Notes under the pieces: model-generated | The model's input: only the letters and a program-made list of their open reading frames with translations | The model's database searches: none | Told to the model about the DNA's origin: nothing | Translations under genes and position numbers: made by a program | NCBI RefSeq assembly: GCF_001886815.1 | Contig: NZ_CP018099.1 | Span: 3,842,501 to 3,906,500, forward strand | Reading direction: 5' to 3' | Origin: Caldithrix abyssi DSM 13497 | GTDB lineage: Bacteria > Calditrichota > Calditrichia > Calditrichales > Calditrichaceae | Length of the DNA stretch: 64,000 nt | Shown: one piece after another, positions 53,480 through 62,283 of the stretch | Layout: each line of letters opens with the position of its first letter | Position numbering within the stretch: position 1 is the first letter of the stretch

Positions 53480-54030
53480 AACCCGTCATCCCTGCGAACG
53501 CAGGAATCCCCTTCAAACCAACAAACACGTCATTCCTGCGCAAGCAGGAATCCCTGCAAACCAACGAACATGTCATTCCTGCGAACGCAGGAATCCCTTC
53601 AAACCAACGAACATGTCATTCCTGCGCAAGCAGGAATCCCCCCAAAAAAAAGCCCCGTCATCCCCCGCAAGCCGGAATCCCCCCAAACCATCACAGGATT
53701 CCGGCTCTCGCTGCCGCTCCGCCGGAATGACAGCCCACCAACGTCATTCCTGCGAACGCAGGAATCCCTTCAAACCAACGAACATGTCATTCCTGCGCAA
53801 GCAGGAATCCCCCCAAACCAAAAGCCCCGTCATCCCCCCCGCAAGCCGGAATCCCCTCAAACCTTCACAGGATTCCGGCTCTCGCTGCCGCTCCGCCGGA
53901 ATGACATCCCCCAACCCGTCATTCCTGCGTAAGCAGGAATCCCTTACACAAGGAACCCGTCATTCCTGCGCAAGCAGGAATCCCTTACACAACAAACACG
54001 TCATTCCTGCGAACGCAGGAATCCCCTCCA
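53480..54030. repeat. cluster of ~11 CGTCATTCC...GGAATCCC palindromic repeats
   Basis: Units of about 27 bp, CATTCCTGCGAACGCAGGAA or CATTCCTGCGCAAGCAGGAA, recur about every 41-45 bp, separated by short C/A-rich links. Two longer units carry CGGATTCC-type arms around GGCTCTCGCTGCCGCTCCGC. A ~170-bp block is duplicated (about 53570-53735 and 53740-53910). Long ORFs over this region (Ser-Phe-Leu-Arg repeats) are artefacts. It separates recR from the convergent MBL gene. Confidence 0.92.
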
Positions 54031-54073
54031 ACCTTCACCAAAGAGAACAACTATTTCAAATACATGGGACTTT

Positions 54074-54982
54074 TCAGACCTGCCAGCTCCAGCCCTCTTT
54101 AGCCAGTTCGGCCTGCGGGAACAACTTTTGCGCATCCTTTTCAAGTGTCTTCAGTTGCTCGTCTGAATTATTGGGGTCATGATGGAATAGAAGCAATTTT
54201 TTTGCACCGGCTTCCCGGGCTGTATCGCAGGCCATCACAAAGCTGCTGTGGCCGTATCCGCAAAACATCTTGTACTGCTCTTCAGTGTACTGCGCGTCGT
54301 GAATCAGAATATCGGCATTTTGCGCGAACTTGATTAAACGCTGATCGCCGCCTTTGTAACCTTCAATATCTGTGGCAAACGTAATTTTATGGTCATTCCA
54401 CAAAATGTTGTACAAATACGTTCCGTCTTTGGGATGGAAATAATACTTCATGGTGTCGATCCGAAAACCGAATTGACCGGGCTTTTGATGGCGTACATCT
54501 CCAATGACGGGCTCTTTTGAATCGTTAAAATAGACAAAGGTATTTTCACTCACATTGTAAAAAGACTTTTGACTGCGGAATTCATCCATGCTCACCGGAA
54601 AATATTGCGGCAAAACCTGAGTCCGTAAAATGGTTTCAAAATCAACGCCTACGGTAGGCGGCCCAACAAAATGTAAGTGGACCTGAGGCATGTAAATCGG
54701 TGTAAAATAAGGCAGCCCTAAAATATGATCGATGTGCGTGTGCGTAAAAAGAATGGTGATGTGAAACGGACCGTCTGACTTTTTTTGATGTTCCAGAATC
54801 TCGGGCAAAAGCTCTTTACCAAGGGGAATGATTCCGCTGCCTGCATCAAATATGACCACATGGTCTGGCGTTCGGGCCATCACGCAAGTCGTATTTCCGC
54901 CAAATTGCGTTCCTTCAACCGGCGCAATAGGATAGCTTCCTCTTACACCGTAAATCTTAAATAGAAAATTATAATTGGGCAT
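54074..54982 (-). CDS. MBL-fold metal-dependent hydrolase
   Basis: A 302-residue metallo-beta-lactamase-fold protein. HTHIDHILGL carries the metal-binding HxHxDH motif, and AQYTEEQ and FHHDPNN near the C-terminus supply further ligand positions. Similar proteins include phosphodiesterases (cyclic nucleotide or RNA processing type), some of which act with two-component systems; the substrate is unknown. It is convergent with recR, and the bifunctional-nuclease-domain gene lies 24 bp upstream on the same strand. Confidence 0.85.
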   Translation of the reverse strand: MPNYNFLFKIYGVRGSYPIAPVEGTQFGGNTTCVMARTPDHVVIFDAGSGIIPLGKELLPEILEHQKKSDGPFHITILFTHTHIDHILGLPYFTPIYMPQVHLHFVGPPTVGVDFETILRTQVLPQYFPVSMDEFRSQKSFYNVSENTFVYFNDSKEPVIGDVRHQKPGQFGFRIDTMKYYFHPKDGTYLYNILWNDHKITFATDIEGYKGGDQRLIKFAQNADILIHDAQYTEEQYKMFCGYGHSSFVMACDTAREAGAKKLLLFHHDPNNSDEQLKTLEKDAQKLFPQAELAKEGWSWQV

Positions 54983-55006
54983 ACAGCACCTTTCTCCAGA
55001 AAAACA

Positions 55007-55582
55007 TCAAGAACCGGATTCCATCCGTTTTATCTTGTCCCTTATTTTAGCCGCTTTTTCATATTCTTCATTCTCAACCGCTTTTTTCAACTGTTCCCGC
55101 AATAATTCCAGTTCGTCTTCTTTGGTATGTTTCATAAAACTCTTGTTTCCGCTTTTGGATTCGCCAAACTCATCCGCTTCTTCTTCCTCAGGAACATAAG
55201 AAGCCTGCTCCATCACCATCTCATCAACAAAAATGGGTGTTCCCAGCCTTAACGCAAGAGCAATGGCGTCGCTTGGCCGTGAATCGATTTCAAACAACTG
55301 TCCGGCATAATTTAGCTTAATTATCGCATAATATGTGTTATCCTTTAATTCCGTGATGATCACCTGCTCCATTTCAACGCCCAGCGTTTCCAGAATATTG
55401 GCTGCCAGATCATGTGTAATGGGACGCGGCGGTTTTAAATTTTCCAGGGCCAGCGCAATAGCCTGGGCTTCATATTCACCGATTACAATCGGCAGGGCGC
55501 GGTCGCCGTCTTGCTCTTTTAAAATGATCCCGCTGGCCTGTGTTTGGGTCATAAATATCCCATTTACACGGACTTCTACCAT
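55007..55582 (-). CDS. bifunctional nuclease domain (DUF151) protein with UVR motif
   Basis: A 191-residue protein. The DUF151 domain (about residues 1-125; GEYEAQAIALAL, DSRPSDAIALALRLGTPIF) was named for a plant protein with nuclease activity. The C-terminus (ELLREQLKKAVENEEYEKAAKIRDKI) is a UVR motif as in UvrB/UvrC and McsA. A bacterial role is not established. It lies 30 bp downstream of the NifU-like gene and upstream of the MBL gene, so the three may form one minus-strand operon. Confidence 0.85.
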   Translation of the reverse strand: MVEVRVNGIFMTQTQASGIILKEQDGDRALPIVIGEYEAQAIALALENLKPPRPITHDLAANILETLGVEMEQVIITELKDNTYYAIIKLNYAGQLFEIDSRPSDAIALALRLGTPIFVDEMVMEQASYVPEEEEADEFGESKSGNKSFMKHTKEDELELLREQLKKAVENEEYEKAAKIRDKIKRMESGS

Positions 55583-55612
55583 TATTCACCTCAAATTCTA
55601 AAAATTTTACTT

Positions 55613-55834
55613 TCAAATTGCTTCAACTGCTTTTACTTCGGGGATTTGCATCTTCATAATCCGTTCTATCCCCTGTTTTAATGTAATTTGCGACATCGGG
55701 CAACCACCGCACGCACCAACAAGACGGATGTACACCACATTGTCTTCATCGATCTTTACAAATTCCACATCTCCACCGTCGGCCTGCAATCCCGGACGGA
55801 TACTCTCTAATACTTTTAATACTTTTTCTTTCAT
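55613..55834 (-). CDS. NifU C-terminal-domain protein (iron-sulfur scaffold)
   Basis: A 73-residue NFU domain. The CxxC of GACGGCPMSQIT, preceded by LQADGGDVEFV, is the site where an Fe-S cluster is bound between two subunits. It delivers clusters to other proteins; the hydrogenase and MqnC in this window would need them, but no direct link is shown. Small stand-alone NFU proteins are common. The 282-bp gap on its upstream side (55835-56116) is AT-rich and holds no gene I recognise. Confidence 0.9.
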   Translation of the reverse strand: MKEKVLKVLESIRPGLQADGGDVEFVKIDEDNVVYIRLVGACGGCPMSQITLKQGIERIMKMQIPEVKAVEAI

Positions 55835-56116
55835 TTCATTTCCCTTATTTCAATATTTCTTTCACCTCTTCAAAGTATATAAAATTACCACTTAAAGTCA
55901 AATAGTTTTAGCGCAATTTTTTACCAATGTGACGCAGAACAATTAATCTTTCAGATGCTAAAGAGTACTTCCATTTTTAAAATACCACATTATTTTTTAA
56001 TTTTCAATGACCGTTGACTATTTTTTGCCGATTTTAAATAAAATGTTTATTTTCATTCTTTAATTGGATGCGTCTGACATAAAAAACAGGATTTCGGGAA
56101 CGTTTTGCAGAGAGCT

Positions 56117-57169
56117 ATGATGAACAATCTTTTAAAATATATTGTTGCCATATTGATCGTTTTGAACGTTGCTTTTTCAGAATCGCTTTTTGCTGCCTCG
56201 CCGCCGTTAACCAAACGTCTGGCAGGCGGCCCGACGGTAATGTTCGAAAAAAATCCATTTGTCGATTATGTTAATATCTATTTACTAATCGACAAAACAC
56301 CGTTTAATAACCCGTTGACGATCGATTATATTTTAGAGGAAATAGAAATTGCTTTACAAAGACAGGGCGCCATTTGCCAGCCGCTGCTCAACCGCATTAT
56401 CCCCGAAAAACCTTTTAACGCCCATGAACAGGCCTTTCTTATTGTTCGCTTTAGCGCGGACGACTTTGAGAATAATCTACCGTCCATTCTAAAAACCTTG
56501 TTACTGCTGAACAAGCGTCATAAATACCTGATTTACGATCAAAACCTTGTCTATCAGCAAATGAAAAATATATCAAAATTTTTACAGCCAGATTCTTTCT
56601 TCAAAAGAGTGAAAGAGGCTCAGGTCAACCATGTCCCCCCTGTAACTTTACATCCGCACATGTATCTATTAATTTCTGGAAGGATTGACATATTTCATAT
56701 TTTAAATACTCTGCATCGTTTTATTGCCAGTAAGGCAATAAAAGAAGATACCTTTTCAAGCAATAATAACGATCGACTTTACTGGCTGTTTGTTTTCCAG
56801 AGGTTTTTAATCGATTTTTTAAAGAATCAGATAAATATACAGGAGCAAAACTGCTGGCGAATACTGGCTCCGATTCAGATTAAGGAAGGGAAAATTTCAC
56901 TTAAGGCAGATAAAATAAGCGCATTAGACGAGAACCGATTTTTTGAACAGCTCAGGCAACAAAAAGCAGTTTTTAAGGACTGGTATTTTAAGGACTATTT
57001 AAAATATTTTAAGTGGTTGAATTTTGACAATGACACCAAAGCGTTGTTACAGTTGTATTCCGAATGCTATTTAAAAAGCGATGCATTGTTCCGATTAAAC
57101 TTAAAACCTGAAAATAAATTTGTCGATGAATTTTTTGAAATGCCGAACCAATATATTGAGTTTAAATAA
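56117..57169 (+). CDS. exported protein of unknown function
   Basis: I do not recognise this 350-residue protein. It has a signal peptide (YIVAILIVLNVAFSESLFAA) and a mature part with mixed helices and strands, many Phe/Asn/Lys residues and no Cys motif or known active site. ATG 56117 or 56120 is preferred to the TTG at 56105. The gene is 1 bp from a downstream gene of similar size and the same style (also a signal peptide and a Phe/Lys-rich mature part), so the two may be distant relatives made together. Its A+T content is above that of its neighbours. Confidence 0.65.
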   Translation: MMNNLLKYIVAILIVLNVAFSESLFAASPPLTKRLAGGPTVMFEKNPFVDYVNIYLLIDKTPFNNPLTIDYILEEIEIALQRQGAICQPLLNRIIPEKPFNAHEQAFLIVRFSADDFENNLPSILKTLLLLNKRHKYLIYDQNLVYQQMKNISKFLQPDSFFKRVKEAQVNHVPPVTLHPHMYLLISGRIDIFHILNTLHRFIASKAIKEDTFSSNNNDRLYWLFVFQRFLIDFLKNQINIQEQNCWRILAPIQIKEGKISLKADKISALDENRFFEQLRQQKAVFKDWYFKDYLKYFKWLNFDNDTKALLQLYSECYLKSDALFRLNLKPENKFVDEFFEMPNQYIEFK

Positions 57170-57170
57170 T

Positions 57171-58190
57171 ATGCTGAAATATTTTTTTTCATCCAAAACG
57201 GGTTGTGTTTTTCTTTTGCTCATCTGGGGCGCGTTGAGCCTGCCGGGATACCTTACGGCGGGCAACACTTTTTTTATTGTTCACAAAAATAATTTGCAAG
57301 ACGAATCAATTGACTCACTAAAACTCAGCCCCGTTACCCAAATAGGCGACGTTTTGATTTTTAAGGCGTATGACGAAAGTCCATCTATTTTTGAGGAGAA
57401 AAATTTTAGCTGTACGTTTTTGCCGCTGGCCCAGCCGATGGATAGTATTCTACAAGTTCTGTTCCGTGCCAGCCGCACACTCAAATCCGGCGCTTTTTTA
57501 TTGAATTTTGACGACCGCTTTCAGGTTAAAGCGCTTACCAAACCCGCTTTCAGAGCGTCTCCTTTACCTTTAAAAGAAATAAACATGATCGTTTCCCCAA
57601 AAATCATCCAGAATGAAATTTACATCGATATTGACATTCATGCGCTGATAAACAAAGGGATCTACGACTTCCGACAAATTCTGTTCTTTGAGTTTTTGTT
57701 TCAGAAATTTTTACTGGAACGAATTGCCAGAGGACGGGCCTATAGCGAATCTATTTTCTCAGTATTATTCAAGGATTACCGACCGGTTTACGAACCCGAA
57801 CTCCATTTTTATCTGGATGAAAAGGCTATTATGGCCTTGATAGAAAAATGGGCTAAAATAAAAACCGCTTTTCAAGAATTCGTTTATTCCGATAAATTTT
57901 CTCTTTTAACACAGGAATTTAACAAAAAGCTGGAAGTCATTCAAAGCTCGGATTACAATCGGCTGATTGGATTCAGCAAATTAATCTCCCGCTATGGCTA
58001 TTTTTTTCCGCCAAAACAAATCCGAATCGTAACAGAAAAAATAGAAGAGCAGCAGCTGAGATCTAATATTGCAGAAATTTCCGAACACCTTATCATGCTC
58101 TGGTTTAAACCCGGCCCATTGGATTCAAAAACGCTGGAAACGTTGAAAAGTAAATCGCAACAACAAAACATATTGATTTTACAGGAATAA
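57171..58190 (+). CDS. exported protein of unknown function
   Basis: I do not recognise this 339-residue protein. The start at ATG 57171 lies 1 bp after the preceding stop; the longer open frame from 57120 overlaps that gene. An N-terminal hydrophobic stretch (GCVFLLLIWGALSLPGYL) predicts export. The mature part has similar size and composition to the upstream product, including a shared pattern of IDIDIHALINKG-like and FEFLFQKFLLERI-like helices, but I see no known motif. It ends 36 bp before the phosphohexomutase start. Confidence 0.65.
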   Translation: MLKYFFSSKTGCVFLLLIWGALSLPGYLTAGNTFFIVHKNNLQDESIDSLKLSPVTQIGDVLIFKAYDESPSIFEEKNFSCTFLPLAQPMDSILQVLFRASRTLKSGAFLLNFDDRFQVKALTKPAFRASPLPLKEINMIVSPKIIQNEIYIDIDIHALINKGIYDFRQILFFEFLFQKFLLERIARGRAYSESIFSVLFKDYRPVYEPELHFYLDEKAIMALIEKWAKIKTAFQEFVYSDKFSLLTQEFNKKLEVIQSSDYNRLIGFSKLISRYGYFFPPKQIRIVTEKIEEQQLRSNIAEISEHLIMLWFKPGPLDSKTLETLKSKSQQQNILILQE

Positions 58191-58226
58191 TTGAATTTAA
58201 AGATAAAAACACAAGGAGGAAAAGAT

Positions 58227-59591
58227 ATGATCAGTCCGTACATCTTTCGAGAATACGACATCCGCGGTGTTGTGGATAAAGATTTAACCGAAGAAGTGGT
58301 AGAACTGCTGGGCAGGGGCATCGGCACTTACATGGTGCGGCACAACGCGCGGCGCATTACCATTGGCGGCGACGTCCGCCTTTCGACCGAAAAGCTGCGC
58401 AAGGCTTTGATGGCCGGTTTACGAAGCACGGGCGTTAACGTCGTGGATTTAGGCCAGGTCCCCACACCGGTACAATATTTTAGCATGCACCATATTCCCG
58501 ATGTGCAGGGCGGTGTGATGATTACCGGTTCTCACAATCCTCCTGAATTTAACGGATTTAAAATCACCCTGCATAACGCTCCGGTTTTTGGGCCCATGAT
58601 TCAGGACATCCGGACTCTGATTGAAAAAGAGGATTTCGAAAAAGGCAGCGGTACTTACGAAAAACAGGAAGTGATTGATGACTATATTAATTTTATCAAA
58701 CAGAATGTCAAACTGGAACGACCGGTAAAGGTGGTTCTGGATTCCGGCAACGGAGCGGCTTCTCTGGTGGCGCATCGTCTGTTTAAAGAACTGGGCGCCG
58801 ATACCATCGATCTGTTTGACACCCCGGACGGACGATTCCCCAACCACCATCCGGATCCAACGGTTGTTAAATACATTCAGGAATTAATCAAAACAACGCA
58901 GGAAAGCGATGCGGAACTGGGCATTGGCTACGACGGCGACGCCGACCGCATTGGCGTTATTGACGAAAACGGCGATATTATCTGGGGCGACCGGCTGATG
59001 ATTATCTTTAGTCGTGATATTTTGAAAGATAATCCCGGTGCGCCGATCATTTTTGACGTTAAATGCTCGCAAGCCCTGCCGGAAATGATCGAAAAATTCG
59101 GCGGCAAACCAGTCATGTCTAAAACCGGGCATTCCAATATCAAACAGAAGATGAAAGATCTGAAAGCGCCGTTTGCCGGTGAAATGAGCGGACACCTCTT
59201 TTTTGCTGATCGCTTTTTCGGTTTTGACGACGCCATTTACGCCTCGGTCAGAATGGTGGAACTGGTTTCCCGCAGCCATCAAAAAGTTTCTGAATTTTTG
59301 TCTGATGTACCCAAGTACTACTCCACCCCTGAAATTCGCGCCGAAGTGGAAAATGATGAAATCAAATTCAATATGGCGGCCAAAGCTAAAGCGTACTTTT
59401 CTCAGAATTACGAAGTAATCGATATCGATGGCGTGCGTATCCAGTTCGGCGACGGCTGGGGATTGGTTCGCGCTTCCAATACGCAACCGGTGCTGGTTAT
59501 GCGCTTTGAAGCGCGCACTCCGGAGCGTTTGCAAGAGATTCAGAAAATGGTGATCGACAAACTGAAAGAGTTTGGAGAGATCAAGCTTTAA
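58227..59591 (+). CDS. phosphomannomutase/phosphoglucomutase
   Basis: A 454-residue alpha-D-phosphohexomutase that moves phosphate between C1 and C6 of glucose or mannose. The catalytic serine loop GSHNPPEFNGFK, metal-binding DGDADR, sugar-binding GEMSGH and phosphate-binding RASNTQPVLVMRFEA are all intact. ATG 58227 after AAGGAGG is chosen over a TTG at 58191. It supplies sugar phosphates for LPS, glycans or storage. The exact substrate is not decidable from sequence. Confidence 0.93.
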   Translation: MISPYIFREYDIRGVVDKDLTEEVVELLGRGIGTYMVRHNARRITIGGDVRLSTEKLRKALMAGLRSTGVNVVDLGQVPTPVQYFSMHHIPDVQGGVMITGSHNPPEFNGFKITLHNAPVFGPMIQDIRTLIEKEDFEKGSGTYEKQEVIDDYINFIKQNVKLERPVKVVLDSGNGAASLVAHRLFKELGADTIDLFDTPDGRFPNHHPDPTVVKYIQELIKTTQESDAELGIGYDGDADRIGVIDENGDIIWGDRLMIIFSRDILKDNPGAPIIFDVKCSQALPEMIEKFGGKPVMSKTGHSNIKQKMKDLKAPFAGEMSGHLFFADRFFGFDDAIYASVRMVELVSRSHQKVSEFLSDVPKYYSTPEIRAEVENDEIKFNMAAKAKAYFSQNYEVIDIDGVRIQFGDGWGLVRASNTQPVLVMRFEARTPERLQEIQKMVIDKLKEFGEIKL

Positions 59592-59611
59592 AAGCTTTGA
59601 TAGGTGAGCGT

Positions 59612-59659
59612 GTAAGAGTATAAGAGTATAAGAGTGTAAGAGTGTAAGAGTGTAAGAGT
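59612..59659 (+). repeat. six tandem copies of an 8-bp unit
   Basis: RTAAGAGT is repeated six times without interruption: GTAAGAGT, ATAAGAGT twice, then GTAAGAGT three times. It lies 20 bp after the phosphohexomutase stop. Confidence 0.9.
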
Positions 59660-59674
59660 CACCGGTTTGTCATT

Positions 59675-59857
59675 CCTGGGGCTGTCCCAAAAGTCAAAGA
59701 CAATGTATTTTTATTAATTTTTTCTTTCCCTCACCCCCTTTAATTCCCCCTCTCCCGATTTTCGGGAGAGGGGGGGGCAGGGGGTGAGGGCTAATGTAAG
59801 ATTTTCCATGATTTTAAATAATTATGTGTTTAATTTCGCTTTTGAGACAGCCCCAGG
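59675..59857. repeat. MITE-like element, family A copy 3 (inverted)
   Basis: The best-preserved copy: 183 bp between CCTGGGGCTGTCCCAAAAG and CTTTTGAGACAGCCCCAGG, with TCACCCCCTTTAATTCCCCC, a CTCCCGATTTTCGGGAG inner hairpin and GGGGGTGAGGG. The following 59858-60066 holds a fragment like the family B hairpin near 59990 and nothing else I recognise. Confidence 0.88.
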
Positions 59858-60066
59858 GGCAACCCGGGTGAATCCTTACCAGGTTTTAAAGTGCAAGAGT
59901 CGAATGGCTGCACGATTCAATAATAGCTTGTAATGCCTTACATCGTAAGATAAAAAACGCCTGAAGAACCTACGATCAGCAGTTCCCCTCTCCCAGACTT
60001 GTATTCTGAGAGCGGGCGCTAAGGGTGATGGCTGCGGCCGCGGCCCTCGCCTGCCATCTGACTTTT

Positions 60067-60801
60067 TTAAGGAATGATCTTGGTTGCCCGATAAATGACA
60101 GCCACGCCGTTGAGCAGCTTCCAGTGTTCCACCCGATCAAAGCCGGCCATTTTTAATTGGGCTGTAAATTCGCCAATGGAAGGAAACTTTTCTACCGAAG
60201 CCGGTAAATAAGAATAGGCTGCCGGATCTTTACTAACCAATCGGCCTATCAATGGCAAAATATTTTTAAAATAAAACAAATAGAGCTGGCGGAACAGAAA
60301 AAAGGTCGGTAAAGAGAACTCCAGAATAATGGCCTGACCATCCAGCGTTAAAACGCGGTTTATTTCTTTTAACGCGCGCTGCATGTCGCCCATATTCCTG
60401 ATGCCAAATGCGATGGTCATGCCATGGAAACTGTGCTCTTTAAACGGCAAATTTTCGCCGTCGGCATTGATCAGCGCCAGACGAGAGCGTATTTTTTCAT
60501 CCGCTATTTTGGGACGGGCAAATTTAAGCATGCGCAGGGCGATATCCACCCCCACCACCTGGCAGCCTTTTTGCCGAATCGCTTCCAGAGCAAAGTCTGC
60601 CGTGCCGCAGGCCAGATCGAGCACGCGATGCTCATCAGAAACCTGCAGCTTGCGAACGGCCTTTTTGCGCCACAGAATGTCGATTCCAAAACTTAAAAAA
60701 TGGTTCAAAAAATCATAGCGATGCGCAATGGCGTTGAACATATTACGCACATAGTGTTTTTTCTGCTTTCCCGGTTCCAGAACCATCTGCGGCTCAGCCA
60801 T
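60067..60801 (-). CDS. ubiE: demethylmenaquinone methyltransferase
   Basis: A 244-residue SAM-dependent methyltransferase of the UbiE/MenG family that makes the last step to menaquinone. The family motif YDFLNHFLSFGIDILWRKK near the N-terminus, SAM motif LDLACGTADFAL, IAFGIRNMGDMQRALKE and YSYLPASVEKFP are typical. The start overlaps the ubiX gene by 8 bp. Given futalosine-pathway genes beside it, the substrate is demethylmenaquinone, not a ubiquinone precursor. Confidence 0.93.
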   Translation of the reverse strand: MAEPQMVLEPGKQKKHYVRNMFNAIAHRYDFLNHFLSFGIDILWRKKAVRKLQVSDEHRVLDLACGTADFALEAIRQKGCQVVGVDIALRMLKFARPKIADEKIRSRLALINADGENLPFKEHSFHGMTIAFGIRNMGDMQRALKEINRVLTLDGQAIILEFSLPTFFLFRQLYLFYFKNILPLIGRLVSKDPAAYSYLPASVEKFPSIGEFTAQLKMAGFDRVEHWKLLNGVAVIYRATKIIP

Positions 60802-61399
60802 CGTTTTCTCCCCAGCGTTTACTCAATTGATGCTCAATATTCAGGTGATCCATCACGCGGGCCGCCACAAAATCCACCAGATCGTTCACGCTTTGCGGCT
60901 GGTGGTAAAATCCCGGCGATGCTGGTAATATGGTCGCTCCGGCCAGCGTTGCCTTTTTCATGTTTTCGATGTGAATTAAACTGTAGGGCGTTTCGCGTAA
61001 CACCAGAATCAGCGGCCGCCGCTCCTTCAAATGAACGTCGGCCGTTCGTTCCATCAGGTTGGCCGCGTAACCACTGGCCACTCCGGAAAGGGTTTTAGCC
61101 GAACAGGGAATGATGACCATCCCTTTAGTTATAAAAGAACCGCTGGCCACCGGCGCAAAATGATTTTCTGCCGGATGCACAACAATGGCGGCGCCCAGAT
61201 AGGGCTCTTCGCTAAAGGTTTCCCAGAACTGCGCAAAAGGCTGTTTTTTTACATCCCAGCCGAGCTCAACCTGCAAAATTTTCTGCGCCACAGAGGAGAC
61301 AATCAGATGCACCTCGTAATCGGCCGGCACGGCACGCAAAAAACGCGCCGCGTAAAGCATGCCGCTGGCGCCGCTGATCCCCACCACAATACGCTTCAT
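60794..61399 (-). CDS. ubiX: flavin prenyltransferase UbiX
   Basis: A 201-residue enzyme that attaches a dimethylallyl group to FMN, giving the prenylated FMN used by UbiD-type decarboxylases. VGISGASGMLYAARFL, SSVAQKILQVE, CSAKTLSGVASGYAANL and PLILVLRETPYSLIH are family segments. It lies between ubiE and ubiA, overlapping both by a few bases. In the futalosine pathway it should serve a UbiD-like decarboxylase (MqnL) of 1,4-dihydroxy-6-naphthoate processing, not encoded in this window. Confidence 0.93.
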   Translation of the reverse strand: MKRIVVGISGASGMLYAARFLRAVPADYEVHLIVSSVAQKILQVELGWDVKKQPFAQFWETFSEEPYLGAAIVVHPAENHFAPVASGSFITKGMVIIPCSAKTLSGVASGYAANLMERTADVHLKERRPLILVLRETPYSLIHIENMKKATLAGATILPASPGFYHQPQSVNDLVDFVAARVMDHLNIEHQLSKRWGENDG

Positions 61400-62283
61400 A
61401 ACAAAAAGTAATCTCCCAGAATGCTAATAAAAAAGATGACGCTGATGATACCGTTCATATTGAAAAATGCCATGTCCAGCTGGGAAAGGTCGTCGGGTTC
61501 TACCAGCGCATGTTCGTAGCTGAGCAAGCCGGCAATGACGGTCAATCCCAAAAGATAAATAAAATGCAGGTCCAACAAAATCCAAAGGCTAAAAAGCAGG
61601 GTAAAGGCCACTAAATGGCTGAAGCGGGCGATCCACATGGCTTTACGCGCCCCCACCAGCCGCGGAATGGAATACAACTGATACTGCCGGTCAAAGTCGT
61701 AGTCCTGCAAAGCGTACAAAATGTCGAATCCGGCCACCCAAAAAACCACCGCCAGGCCTAATAAAATCGGCGGCAGGGCAAACGAACCGGTAATGGCCAG
61801 CCAGGCGCCAACCGGCGAAATGCCCAGCGCCACGCCCAGCACATAATGGGAAAAAGCCGTAAACCGTTTGGTGTATGAGTAAAAAAAGATGACGAACAGG
61901 GCCACCGGCGACAGGGCAAAACACAACATATTCAACTTGAATGATGAAAAAACAAAAACCAGAGACGAAATTAACACAAAGGCCGCGACTTCTGCCGCTT
62001 TGATTTTACCGGCGGGCAGGTGCCGGTTTTTAGTGCGCGGGTTGGCGGCGTCGTACTCGCGATCGACCAGGCGGTTAAACCCCATGGCCGCGCTACGGGC
62101 GCTAACCATCGCCACAACAATCCACAGCAACTTTTCCATGGTCAAAGGAACCGCATCATTGGCCAGAACGGCCGACGACAGGGCAAACGGCAAAGCAAAT
62201 ATGGAATGCGAAAACTTAATCATGTGGCCGTATTCTACAATGCGTTGCAAAATCTTCTTCAAAAGCATCTCAATCTTCTCCAT
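61396..62283 (-). CDS. ubiA: UbiA-family aromatic prenyltransferase (MqnP-like)
   Basis: A 295-residue membrane enzyme with seven to nine helices that attaches the polyprenyl chain to an aromatic acid. Both Asp-rich motifs are present: NRLVDREYD (first, for Mg-diphosphate) and DILYALQDYDFD (second). In this cluster the likely acceptor is 1,4-dihydroxy-6-naphthoate (the MqnP role) rather than 4-hydroxybenzoate. The N-terminus overlaps the amidohydrolase gene by 25 bp; an internal start at the second Met is possible. Confidence 0.88.
   Translation of the reverse strand: MEKIEMLLKKILQRIVEYGHMIKFSHSIFALPFALSSAVLANDAVPLTMEKLLWIVVAMVSARSAAMGFNRLVDREYDAANPRTKNRHLPAGKIKAAEVAAFVLISSLVFVFSSFKLNMLCFALSPVALFVIFFYSYTKRFTAFSHYVLGVALGISPVGAWLAITGSFALPPILLGLAVVFWVAGFDILYALQDYDFDRQYQLYSIPRLVGARKAMWIARFSHLVAFTLLFSLWILLDLHFIYLLGLTVIAGLLSYEHALVEPDDLSQLDMAFFNMNGIISVIFFISILGDYFLL

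Noticed and set aside
53480-54030. CRISPR array
   Set aside because: The spacers are similar low-complexity links of variable length, units are palindromic and vary, no leader or cas gene is nearby.
53412-54182. Two long plus-strand open frames encoding repeated Cys-Glu-Arg-Arg / Ser-Phe-Leu-Arg-Lys runs
   Set aside because: They read across palindromic repeat units and into the antisense of the MBL gene; each repeat unit gives the same peptide. This is a known artefact of this repeat type.
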